Source: Cryphonectria parasitica EP155 (lineage: Eukaryota; Ascomycota; Sordariomycetes; Diaporthales; Cryphonectriaceae). Taken from it: DNA of 64,000 nt. The position numbers and the translations under genes are program-made. This document shows positions 11,438 through 22,017 of this stretch, one piece after another (positions within the stretch are counted from its first letter, which is position 1; each line of letters opens with the position of its first letter). The stretch covers positions 5,463,720-5,527,719 of the forward strand of contig NW_024468910.1 in NCBI RefSeq assembly GCF_011745365.1. The letters run 5' to 3'. The notes beneath the pieces were generated by a model, which saw only the letters and a program-made list of their open reading frames with translations, was not told where the DNA came from and made no database searches.

Positions 11438-11714
11438 TTAACCTCATCCCAAGCGCTCTTAATTGTTGTAGAGCACACACCAGACTCTTCTAGTCTCCTT
11501 TCTCCAACGAAGGAGATAGATAAAGTCTATGAACTTTATGTTAAAATGGGCTTCAAACCCGTAAAGCTGGGATAATGCAAGCAAGATGTTATAATGCATC
11601 TGCCAAACTCCAAAATCCTTCATTTTGCTAGCTATGGCTATACACACAACCCTAATCCTTCTCAGAGCCATTTGCGATTGGAGGGCTGGGGCAGCGATTC
11701 ACTGACTGTAGCTA

Positions 11715-11756
11715 CTGTCTGACCCCCCCTTGCCAGACACCCGTACCCGCCGGACA
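11715..11756 (+). repeat. Left terminal inverted repeat of the pogo element
   Basis: It begins CTGTCTGACC and ends CGCCGGACA. It pairs with 13877-13918 with one mismatch (CCAGAC against CCGGAC). Both contain a run of seven C (G on the other side). Confidence 0.9.
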
Positions 11757-11892
11757 GCTAATTTCCGACAGCGCCATACAAATACCAACATCCTCACTTA
11801 CATATTATTTCCTCAATATTGAAGCTATTCAGAAACTGTTTTGATAGATAGATAGCCCTTTAATTGACGAATCTATTGATATACTTATATCT

Positions 11893-13766
11893 ATGCCTGG
11901 ACGCCTTATGACGCAATTCTGGCAATGCCGGAAGCTAATATCTGTTCCTTCCTGTCTTCATATCCATGATCCTTTTCCTTCAACAATCTTCTACCTCAAG
12001 CAAGCTACAATGCCTTCCCACGCCTGGAATGAGGAGAATATGGCTGATGCTCTCTTCGATATTATAGATAACCATTTATCTTTACGAAAATCAGCTAAGA
12101 AACACGGAATCGCCCCCCAAATGCTGTTAGATCGGCTGCATGCAGGGTCCTCAGTTCAAGAAGCAAAGCAACCTCAACAACGCCTTTCTACTACTGAGGA
12201 AAAGAAGATATCGAGATGAATCATCAAGCAGGAGAGCCTAGGATATGCTCCATCAGCTTCTGCTGTACGTGATGTTGTAGGAGCCCTCCTCAAGCAGAAG
12301 GGAGATCTCAATGCCCTTGGCCGCAAATGGATAGAGGGCTTCAAGAAGAGAAATCCTCAAATTCGCCATAAAATAGGCACTCGCCAGGAAGCCACCAGAT
12401 ACGATGCCTTCATCCCGAAAGCTGTTAACTAGTATTTCGACATTCGCGAGAAGGAATATGGGTGGATCGAGCCACAGCTTACAGTGAATGTGGATGAGGG
12501 TGGCATTATGACTGGATATGGTAAATTTCTATGGAATCCTCATCTCAGAGCTCCTGAACTGATACTTTTGATAGGCCTGAACTCGCTGGTTCTTGGATCC
12601 TCTGAAAAAAAGAAGGCATTCCTCAAAAGCAGCCAGGACAGAAGCTGGGTTACTCTCATTGAAAGCTGTACAGCCACAGGCCAGCTTCTCGACTCAGGCA
12701 TCATCTTCAAGGGCAAAGATCTTCAAAAACAGTGGTTTTCTGAAGACATGGAGCAGTCTGTGCCAACCTGGCGCGTGATTACCGGTCAAAACGGCTGAAC
12801 AAGCAATGAAATCGCGGTAGCGTGGCTTGAGGATCTTTTCCTTCTTCAGATGAATAATCTCCGTGAGAATGATATATCTCGGGCTATCCTCCTCATCCTA
12901 GATAGCCATAATAGCCATACATCAGTAAGTTAAGATCTTTTGAAGCTCAAGGTGGTATTTCTCGAGGATAATGTGCTGATATAAAACAGCCGGAGTTCAT
13001 AGCTTCTTGCTACTTGAATAACGTTTTCCTTTGCTTTCTCCCCGCACACACCTCCCACAGCCTCCAGCCACTAGATAACAGCATATTTGCTATACTAAAA
13101 GCAGCCTATCAGAAAGAACTTCAAAAGTTGCAAGATCTCACAGACTCAGCCCCTATTAACAAGATCAACTTTCTACAGTGTCTCATCACAGCCAGAGCAG
13201 CAATCACTCCTAAAGTAGTAAAAGGAGGATGGAGACATAGTGGCAACTATCCAATTAATCGCCATAAAGCCCTATCTCATGAGGAAATCCAGGAGGATAA
13301 GCAAAAACAAGGAGCAGATGAGTTGGAGGAGAACGAGGAGAATAAGCCCATTTCCCATGAGTTTATTACTGCTATAGGCCGAGACCGAAGCTACAACGAA
13401 CGCAGCAAGTTGAGGAGGATTGCAAATCACCTTGAAGACCTCCAAGCTGAGATTATCTTGCTCCGACAGCGAAATGCCTCCCTTAAGGCTCAGAACAAGG
13501 CCATTTCGAAGACCCGAAAGCGCAAGAAGATCCCCAATCCTAACAAACGCTTTATAACTATTTCAGAGGCACTTTCGGCTGGAGAAGAAGCCAACACAGC
13601 CCAGGAAGAGGATAGTTTGCCTGCTGAGGATATTGTGGAGGTTCAAGACGAGGTTAACGAGGAGGACTCTGAGGACGATAATGCAGACATTCCACGTAAG
13701 GATTCACCACCAATTCGTCGATCTTCTGGGCGGACTAGCCGTATGCCAACTAGATATTTGGAATGA
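11893..13766 (+). pseudogene. Fot1/pogo transposase (psq HTH / CENP-B HTH / DDE_1), broken
   Basis: The N-terminal part (MPSHAWNEENMADALFDII...) is a psq-type helix-turn-helix, followed by a CENP-B-like segment (ALGRKWIEGFKKRNPQI). The DDE core follows: VNVDEGGIMTG carries the first Asp, ILLILDSHNSH the second, and PAHTSHSLQPLDNSIF the region of the third acidic residue. The C-terminal 250-residue stretch (from 13014) is open and ends in a Glu/Asp-rich tail. In-frame stops occur near 12217 (TGA), 12430 (TAG), 12796 (TGA where Trp is expected) and 12930, and a frameshift is needed near 12980-13020. No functional transposase can be made. Confidence 0.85.
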
Positions 13767-13876
13767 GGAAATTTAGATCATTTCGATGATATATTTATTA
13801 TTATTATACGATTTGAAGTGAATTATTTCTATATACTTGAAAAGGTGGCAATTGTGTGGGCCATTTCGCATTTTAG

Positions 13877-13918
13877 TGTCCGGCGGGTACGGGTGTCCGG
13901 CAAGGGGGGGTCAGACAG
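13877..13918 (-). repeat. Right terminal inverted repeat of the pogo element
   Basis: Inverse copy of 11715-11756, followed directly by the TA target duplication at 13919-13920. Confidence 0.9.
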
Positions 13919-14066
13919 TACTCTTCTAGAGATGAATCTCCGTGAACATTCACCATTTCTCGCCTAATACGTGTGTAATCGTAGAAATCAGAGCACTGAC
14001 GAACCCGCTATTACCTGCGCGCTGGAGCTAATGGGAGGCAGCTTGGCAGCAGTCGAAATAGCTAGA

Positions 14067-14290
14067 TGTAATGAGCACTGCAGTAATCCAAAGATTCCTA
14101 AGTAACTCAGGAGTTTATGCTAATAAGAGTAGTATCAAGTATAAGCCTTGAATATGGAAATGTAACTGAAGTTTGAATGTAAGTATTTACTGCTTTTAGA
14201 GCCATCAGAGTATATATATAATCTGATACTGAGATTGATAACTAAAGAGCTATATACAATAATCTATTTACTATAACTATCTTATAGCCT
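14067..14290 (+). repeat. Truncated relic of the chromodomain-gypsy LTR
   Basis: It starts TGTAATGAGCACTGCAG and matches about the first 220 bases (plus-strand orientation) of the 453-464-bp LTRs at 25,632, 32,051, 40,078, 42,410 and 49,467, as far as the CTATATACAATAATCTATTTA region. The other half of the LTR is missing. It lies about 65 bases from the stop codon of the HET gene and could supply its 3' end. Confidence 0.75.
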
Positions 14291-14353
14291 TTCTATAAGC
14301 GCGATATAATGGGAGTTTATTAGTAGCATCTGGGTATTCAAGATATCTAGTAT

Positions 14354-16180
14354 CTATCCAATCTTCCACTCCTTGTATAGCACTTTGACATGTTCTGCTT
14401 CTACTCCGCCTGCATACTGTCTTGACCATACTCCTTCCCGGCACTGTCTCCCTCCCACCAGTACAGCAGATGTTCCCTCCAGGATCGTAAGCAGATGTCG
14501 CCCGGGTTTTACCCAACCACCTGGGCAGCGTACTGACCATTCCTCGCCGGTTGCCATATTACGCACCACGGCGGAATGCTCACCCTTCAAAGCCACCACT
14601 TCCACCTCGGCAGCCTGCACCACCAACTCGCCGTGTACCCCTACTTCCACCGGCGGACCTCTAGTTTCTATCCCGTTGATCAGGTCCCTGAAACTCTTGT
14701 TCTGCCATCCCTTGCCGTGATCTGCTCGCACGGTATTGCCAGACATAATTCCAGCACCCAGTATTCCCTTGGCCGCTACCTCGTCCATGACCTCGCCCTC
14801 CGTCTTTTTGTAGTCGACCACTATCTCCATTCCGCGTACGACAAGCGCCCGCGTCGCAAAGATTCTGTCCAGTGGGATGCTGCACTGCCGCGTCGCAGCC
14901 AATCGCCATATTCGCAGCGGAGGATATACGCGGGCTTTTGCTCTGGCTGCACAAACAAATGGTCTGGTGCTCGGCAACAACGTCTTGTTAATGTTGGTAA
15001 GACTTGACGTGGTGCAAGTAACGATCCTGCCGTTCGCAGCGGCCACTGTGGTCCCGACCTGTACCGTCCTCCTTCTCGACAATTCTGCCTCCTCAAAGCC
15101 TCCAACAGCAAGGAGACTGCAGAGGTTCGTCGTTCCATGTTCGGAACAGACACAGACGTTGTGAGCTAGCATTGCTTCTTGCAACGTCCACATCCTCGAG
15201 TTCCACTTGCTTCCCTTAACTACCTGCGCGAGGCTCCACATCTGCTCCGTCTGCTCTGGAGCAAGTAGGACGTTGGCCGGTAAGACCACGGATGGTCGGA
15301 ACTCAGGCACGTATGCCAATACGAGGGAGGCCCCGGTGTAGTATTCGGCAAATCTGGCCACCTCCTCGGCCTTCTCGACCTCGTCGTCTTGCTTGATGCA
15401 AAGCTGATCAACCCAAAATCTTTCCACCACTCCCGTCAAAAGTTTCCTGAGCGTCGACAGCATAGAATCCAGGTTGCCACTAACGTCGGCCCAACGATAA
15501 GACACGGCTGCATATTCACCTTCTTGACCGGGCGTCGAAACTTCCAGCTGCCCTGTGCGGACGTCGATTGTCATCTTGGGCAACTTTGATCGCCGCAGGA
15601 CGAGACACTCCCGCGTCGTCAGATCGAGTTCCAACTTGTCTGTGACTAACATTCCGCGCGGAGGTGGACTAGTCCGTCGAAAAAGCTCCCATCTTTCCTG
15701 GTTCGTTCTTATCACCAGCCAGCCTGCCAAAACGCGAGTACCCGCCTTCGCAGTCCACACTCCCGTCTGGTGACATTCCTGTGCCAGCTGCTCGTCCATC
15801 TCCCCTTGGTCCTGGTCAATCGTGCGGTTATTCATAACCAATAGTCTCATGGCGCTGCCGACCCACACCGTCGTCTGCACATGATCGAGCGCTGCCATTG
15901 TGTTCAGATGCTCATCCCACTGGCGTACTCCAACAACTTCCTTGAAGGCCTCGATTGCCTGCTTCGACTCGTATGGAAGCGTCTTCAACCCAGCGGCCTG
16001 GTTCTCCCCGTCCGCTAATACCTGACAAAATTTGAGCTTTGACGCCGGGCTCAGAGCCTCGCAAACACGGTGGATCCCGAGAGTGAGGCTGGCCACGTGT
16101 TCGTGGCTTCTGCACTCGCTGTTGCACTCCGAGCTCTCCATCAGCGGATTCTCATACATGATAAACCTCTGTTGGCGCAA
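14354..16180 (-). CDS. HET-domain protein (heterokaryon incompatibility family)
   Basis: A 608-residue intronless frame. The HET domain spans about residues 222-338: YAAVSYRWADV, FWVDQLCIKQDD, then EVARFAEYYTGASLVLAYVPE and WNSRMWTLQEAML, which are the three classic HET blocks. Residues 1-200 are an unrecognised helical region, and the C-terminal 260 residues show no known motif. HET-domain proteins trigger cell death when incompatible partners meet; the domain is related to TIR domains. ATG 16180 is the first in the frame. The gene is the last intact normal-GC gene before the AT-rich block. Which protein it works with cannot be told from the sequence. Confidence 0.85.
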   Translation of the reverse strand: MRQQRFIMYENPLMESSECNSECRSHEHVASLTLGIHRVCEALSPASKLKFCQVLADGENQAAGLKTLPYESKQAIEAFKEVVGVRQWDEHLNTMAALDHVQTTVWVGSAMRLLVMNNRTIDQDQGEMDEQLAQECHQTGVWTAKAGTRVLAGWLVIRTNQERWELFRRTSPPPRGMLVTDKLELDLTTRECLVLRRSKLPKMTIDVRTGQLEVSTPGQEGEYAAVSYRWADVSGNLDSMLSTLRKLLTGVVERFWVDQLCIKQDDEVEKAEEVARFAEYYTGASLVLAYVPEFRPSVVLPANVLLAPEQTEQMWSLAQVVKGSKWNSRMWTLQEAMLAHNVCVCSEHGTTNLCSLLAVGGFEEAELSRRRTVQVGTTVAAANGRIVTCTTSSLTNINKTLLPSTRPFVCAARAKARVYPPLRIWRLAATRQCSIPLDRIFATRALVVRGMEIVVDYKKTEGEVMDEVAAKGILGAGIMSGNTVRADHGKGWQNKSFRDLINGIETRGPPVEVGVHGELVVQAAEVEVVALKGEHSAVVRNMATGEEWSVRCPGGWVKPGRHLLTILEGTSAVLVGGRQCREGVWSRQYAGGVEAEHVKVLYKEWKIG

Positions 16181-16781
16181 TGTTTACGGCTGGTTTTCGG
16201 CAACTCGGCTGTTGATCTTGGCGCTGTATCTTGAAGCAAGCGCAGCGGTGCATTAAACTCTTATGGAAAAGTTCCTCCGTTTGATTGTCTCATCGCGAAG
16301 GATTTAGGCAGCAGCCCTAGCAGGAAAGAAAAGCGGGGCCGAGAATGAAGTCGATGAGATTCAACCCCTTCTCATCACCTAGGTGCGGTGTGAGTACTGC
16401 ACAGGAAGTCAATGAAGATTGCAACTGCTACTGTAGTCACTGGTGACAATTCCTCGGCATTCCATAAATTGGAAATGACTGAACAATCTGCAAATCTGCT
16501 GCGAAGGCAGGTACCTAGCTAGCGTTATAACAGGACAAAAATAGAAAGGGGAGGGAGGCTTACTCAGGTACTCACTCACCGAGAAAACATGCATGTGATT
16601 TGTGATGAAGGTATAACTCCTTATATGCAGAAAGAAGGATTTTCAAGCAGTAAGATATTATCAGATTAACTATACTAGCCAAAATGCAGCTTTAAGCACC
16701 TACACTGTAACTCAGCAAAATCTAGAAGCTCCTATCAAATGTACAGTAACAAGTGTTGCTAAATAAGTATAATGAGCACTG
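16181..16781. other. HET gene upstream region and compositional border
   Basis: It holds the promoter of the HET gene. No TATA box stands out. From about 16,600 composition falls into the AT-rich state seen up to 51 kb. No coding sequence is recognised. Confidence 0.5.
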
Positions 16782-17029
16782 TGTAATAAGCACTGCAGTA
16801 ATCCAAAGATTTCTAAGCACTGAGGGGGTTTATGCTAACAAGAGCAGTGCTAAGTATAAGACCTTGAATACCGGAACGGGTTGAAGTCTGAATGCAAGTA
16901 TTCACTATCTTTAGAGCTATCAGAGTATATAGATAATCCGATATTTAGATTGATAACTAAAGAGCTATATACAATAGTTTATCTATTAGTAATAAATGTG
17001 AGATAATATATTTAGCTTTTCAGTTCTGA
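16782..17029 (+). repeat. Truncated relic of the chromodomain-gypsy LTR (second)
   Basis: It begins TGTAATAAGCACTGCAG and follows the conserved half of the LTR, ending near TTTAGCTTTTCAGTTCTG. It is tandem with the next relic. Confidence 0.75.
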
Positions 17030-17179
17030 TGTAATGAGCGCTGCAGTAATCCGAAGATTCCTAAGTACACAAAGAGTTTATGCTAATAAAAGCAATGTCA
17101 AGTATTAATTCTTGAATACGGAAATGTAACTGAGTAATTCGTGCAAGTATTCACTGCTTTTGAAGCTATCAGAGTAAGA
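17030..17179 (+). repeat. Truncated relic of the chromodomain-gypsy LTR (third)
   Basis: It starts TGTAATGAGCGCTGCAG and runs in step with the other copies until AGAGTA, where a different sequence (TGTTGTTGTGG...) takes over. It was probably cut by the insertion of the next element. Confidence 0.7.
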
Positions 17180-17340
17180 TGTTGTTGTGGTGGCCAGGGT
17201 GGTAGTCCGTGGGACGTGGAGTACAGTGGGTCAAGGGTCCTCATACATATAAAGGATACCACCCACTTTTCAAATTCTTTAGCTATAAAAAAACAATAAA
17301 GCATCCTTTCTCTTCTTTTCAATTTTGAACCCTTTGAACA
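17180..17340 (+). repeat. Candidate 5' LTR of element G
   Basis: It starts TGTTGTTGTGG and ends TTTGAACA (TG...CA), and contains a TATA-like CATATAAAGG. No second copy was found at the right end, so this is a guess based on boundary motifs and position. Confidence 0.35.
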
Positions 17341-20300
17341 GGTCTAAGACAGGTTTTTCACCCTGTTCTTGTGCCCGTGTGGCCTTAGTTTGCTGTTCTC
17401 ATCTGTACAGGCACGCTTGGGTTGCATGAGCTCTTGCTCATTGCTTCAGCAGCTGTTTGTTCCTTTTTCTTTCGAGAGTGATAGCGCCCTAGTTCTGGTT
17501 CAATGGTGCAGTGTGTGCGGACTTAGCTGTTCAGGCTGGTAGCTTAGAGCTGTTTGCGTTATAGTTTGTGAGGATTAGTAAGAGCAGCAAGTTTATTCTA
17601 TGGATGGATGCATTCTTTTTCTCTGCTGAGCTCTTTTATTTCCTTTATCTATTATGCTTATACAATAGGCTGTATATTATGTCTGAACTCTGGATTATGC
17701 CTGAGATCTCTTGTAGAGAAAAGATGGGTGGATAGAGGAGGAGTAATATGAGTTCTGGTTGTAAGCTGGTGAATGATATGCTAAGCTTGTAAGCTAATAT
17801 TATAAAGAAACGAATTTCTTTTTCCAACATTTCCTATATTAATTAATAATTCTATATAGAAGCTAATACAGCTTAGATCTGTACAAGCTGCAGCGGAAAG
17901 TTTAATTATATTAGATGTGAATTTATAATTAAATTATAGAGTAGAATGCTTTTGATGAATAGTATTCTGCAGAGAAAAGTAGTATGATTAATAAGGTTTG
18001 TGCTTCTTGCAATAATCCAATTAGTATGCTTTATCTGAATATGTTTAACTATATTGATCTTTTGAATTAAAAGCTTATTAATTATATTATTTCAAAAGTA
18101 AAGAATATAAGAAGATAAAGATAAGAAACTATTAGTATATATAAGAAATAAAGATTGAAAATTATAATAATATCATCCAATATTAAACTTTAATCAATGC
18201 TTTATATCTAATCAGAAATACTTCTATTGATTAGTAGAATTATTAATAAAGAAAATCTCAGTATAATATAGAATAACTAATTCAATCTCTTGTTATTTAT
18301 TACAAGACAGACTTTATATATGCTTTATTTACAGACTGAATCTCTTTCAAGCATCTGAACTCTCTCAATTTCTACAGTATTATCTTCTGCAGGATATGGA
18401 AAGCATTCCAGCTGTAGCGCTCTTAATTCAAGGATTTCGAACTAGGAAGGCAAAGAAATATCGGAGGAAGCAATAATTAAGAAGGAAGATAGCTTCTATA
18501 TCTGAAAGCTCTTTCAATCAGATATTCAGTTTAGCTAACTATTTAGCTAATAATCACTATGATTAGAACTTCAGATTTCCTTTCTATAGTGAGCTTGCTG
18601 ATGATGGGTTGATATTATTTGCTTGTATGAAAGTCTTCTTATAGCTGAAGCAATTCGATTAGTAGTATTAGATTAAAGGAATTAATGATATTTAAGTATT
18701 TAATTTTATGAAAAGCTTCTATGCAGATATAATTGTTGCTAGAGAAGTGAAGAGATTTACTACAAGTGCTAAAACTTGAAATGAATAGAAGGAGTGATTG
18801 TTAGTTGCTTATTGCTCTTGGAATCATCTTTAGGCATATACTTCCAAGCAGAAGTATCTGAATATTATTAATAATTGTTTTATTATTAATGCTGCTAGCT
18901 TCTGATTATTCATTGTAAACTATAATAATGCTCTTATTTATCTTAAGATTAGAAATAATTAATTTATAGCAGAAGCATGAATAAAGCTTTCTTCAATCTG
19001 AATTAAGTGCTTCCGAGCTAATTATAGTATTACTGCTGAAAGCGTTAGCAACAAGAAGTAGCTTTATCTTATGGAAAAGCTATTAGAGATTTATTATAAA
19101 GCACTTCAGAAGAAAACTCAAGACTAACTTGCTTCTGATGCTACTAATCTTCAATTTCATTAACAAGCTTAATTCCAAGATTCTTCTATACTTTCATCTT
19201 AGCTAGTTCTTAACTAAACACAGCTTATTCCTGTTTTATATCTAATACATAATGCTTCCAATCAATCAATGAATTCATTGGAATAAGCAATAGAGCTATT
19301 ATACTATTAACTGTTTCAATAATCAATTTATAATTAGCAAGCTTAGCCTGAATTAACTAAGCAAATCTTAAAAGCTAAATCTGCTCAAAAGAGCAACTAA
19401 GAATATAATTAGTTAGCTTCAATAATAAAGCAACTCTATATTAACCAAATTGCAATAGCAAAATCCTTAAAGCTGCAAACTAATACTTTCAAACAAATAT
19501 AGAATATTTTATATAACCAAACTAAGGCTCTACAGAAGATCTTACAACTAATCAAGTATTCCCAAACTATTTCTGCAAGGAATTCTTTCCAGAGAAATGC
19601 AAATTCCTTGCAAATAAGTATTATCTATATAAGTTCGGAGAACGAGAGGGAGCAGTACTCTGAAGCATAGCAAGCAGAGATTAATAAAATCCTGAAGAAG
19701 AACAGAACTCTATGCAGATGCTACAGCTGTAGATTGAAATCCTATAAAGCTTATAAGTATATAAAACTCTGTATTATTATAAACTGTAGCATTTGCTATA
19801 CTCTAGCATTAGCAAAGCTAAAGTAGTATTTTAGCAATTATTTGGAGTTTCTGAATTCTAGATTAAAACTAGTATTATATAGCTAGATTATATCTGCTCG
19901 AGATAACTCCAAAAGCAATATAATTCATCTAATTTTTGATCTCTATAAGAATCAGCAGCTGAAGAGTATTAAGAATTCTTGAATCTCTTAATATATTAGC
20001 TTAGTTCAAGAGAATGAGAAATAGCATGAAGATTCTAAGATAGCTAAGAATAAGATACTATGAGAAGAGACTAATTCTGTTTCCAAATGCAATAATTAGT
20101 ATAGAACTAATAATATTGAGATTCTTAGCAATGCTGATAAGATTCAAGTAGGGAAGTTATATCTTATTTCAGCTTAAGCTGAACTATATTTATCAAAGCT
20201 TTTCAGCATTAATACTATAAGTATTGAGCCTGTTCAAGCTTAGATAAATGCAGATAAAGCAAAGAAGTGCTATATTGAGAAGACTGGATATGATAATAGT

Positions 20301-22017
20301 GAGATTAGAGAAGATGCAAGTATAAGAACTGTTGAGATTTCTATATATTTTAAGAATATTGGATTAGAGAAATCTAATAAGCAATTCAATAGTTTAGATA
20401 GAAAGCTAATAGTTCAAGCTATTAGTAATAAGCTTCTGAATTAGTTCCTAGATTACTTGTTAAAGATTTCAGGCTGAGAAATAATAGTTATATTACTAGA
20501 ATGAAGAGCTTGTCTGATTTACAGTTTTCAAGGAATTAGCTCTGAAGCTCGAAAAGTTATTAATCTTAATAATCAAATCAGCTCAAACCTATATAAGATA
20601 GATATTGCTGAATCAGCTAATTTATTGCAGCATAAATCCGGAATCTTGATGCTTTCCTAGCTTGAAAAGCTTATTAATAATCAGATTATTAATACTCGGA
20701 ATATTACTGAGTATCTTTCGAGACTAGCTTAACTACTTGCAATTTAAGCTTTGTTTCTTATTGCTGAACCTAGCTATATTAAGCTTACTGTTAATATAAT
20801 TCAAGCTTTTAACAAATCCTTATTTTCTCTTATAATAGCTTTCATAACTGCTTTTAGCAGCATTCGAGATAGAAGCATCGCTTCAGTAGCATATATTCTT
20901 CTGCAGCTGGAAAGTAAAGAGAATAAATCTATATAAGCAATGCTAAATACAGATGCTGAAATAAGCTTAGTAGCTTTCTCTCTATATTTAAGTATATGCT
21001 TATCTTATATGCTAATATTAAATATTATCTTATATATATACAATGGATTAGATATAATACTTATTAAAGTTCTTGAAACTAATATTTTCTATAGCAGCTT
21101 TTCTAAATAGATAATATTCTATATTATTAACAACAGATTAATATTGCTAAATCATTCTGTATTATTAGAAATGCTATTTGTAATACAAACTAAGCTTTTC
21201 TTTGATTATTCCATTTCCGGATTTCTTCATATAAGCTTTGCTTTTGGAAGAGTACAACTGATTACTACAATCAGCAGTTAGAAACTCCTTGAAGAGAAGA
21301 GTTTATACAGAACTATATCAAAAAACTGAGTACTAGCAGCTATCCTGAGGGATGCAGAGCTATCAGCGGAGAAGTTGTTTCAGAGTGAGTATTGTTGAAG
21401 GAGGGAGATATAGCTGTAATATTTATATCTGAACGAGATATTGCAGCTGTTGTGAATAAGTTAATGGTAGAACTGATGAGAAGGAAGTTGAAGAAGGGTT
21501 GCTTTATAGTGAATGAGAAAGAAGCGATTCAAGAGTTTTGCCTGTATGGAATGTACAGCAGCTAGCGCTATTTATGCTAGCTATATTGTGTGAGAAAGGA
21601 AAGAAAAGATGTTTTAAGCCTGATTAATACTCTTTATAAGCTCAAAAATAAGAAGATTAAGCTAATTAATGATTTCCAGCTTAATGATTCAGTATTGAAA
21701 GGGATGATTGGATGGAAGCTTGCTAAGATTAAGAAGATGAAACGAGCTTAGCAATCTATAAAGCTTATTAAATATAATGAGTGAATTGAATCCAAGTTCA
21801 GCGATCTGAATTCTGATTAGTACTTAAGATCTAACTAATAAGCTGCTATATAAAAGAAAAACTATAAAGAGTTTTCTAAAGCTGAGAAGGAAATATTCAA
21901 ATATATATTGAGAAACAGAATTAAAGCTTTTGTATAGAATTTTACTGAGATTGGAAAGATTATTGAGGAAGTAGCTTTCTTGCAAGAAATCAGAACTGTA
22001 TTTCACAAGATCTTTCA

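Larger units (their letters stand above)
11715..13918 (+). mobile_element. Fot1/pogo (Tc1-mariner superfamily) DNA transposon, inactive
   Basis: A 2,204-bp element bounded by 42-bp terminal inverted repeats with one mismatch and flanked by TA on both sides (11713-11714 and 13919-13920), the target duplication of this superfamily. It holds one decayed transposase gene. Base composition is close to that of the surrounding genes, so RIP has been light or absent. Confidence 0.9.

Noticed and set aside
14277..14540. Small minus-strand frame overlapping the 3' end of the HET gene
   Set aside because: Alternative frame of the HET gene running into the LTR relic.
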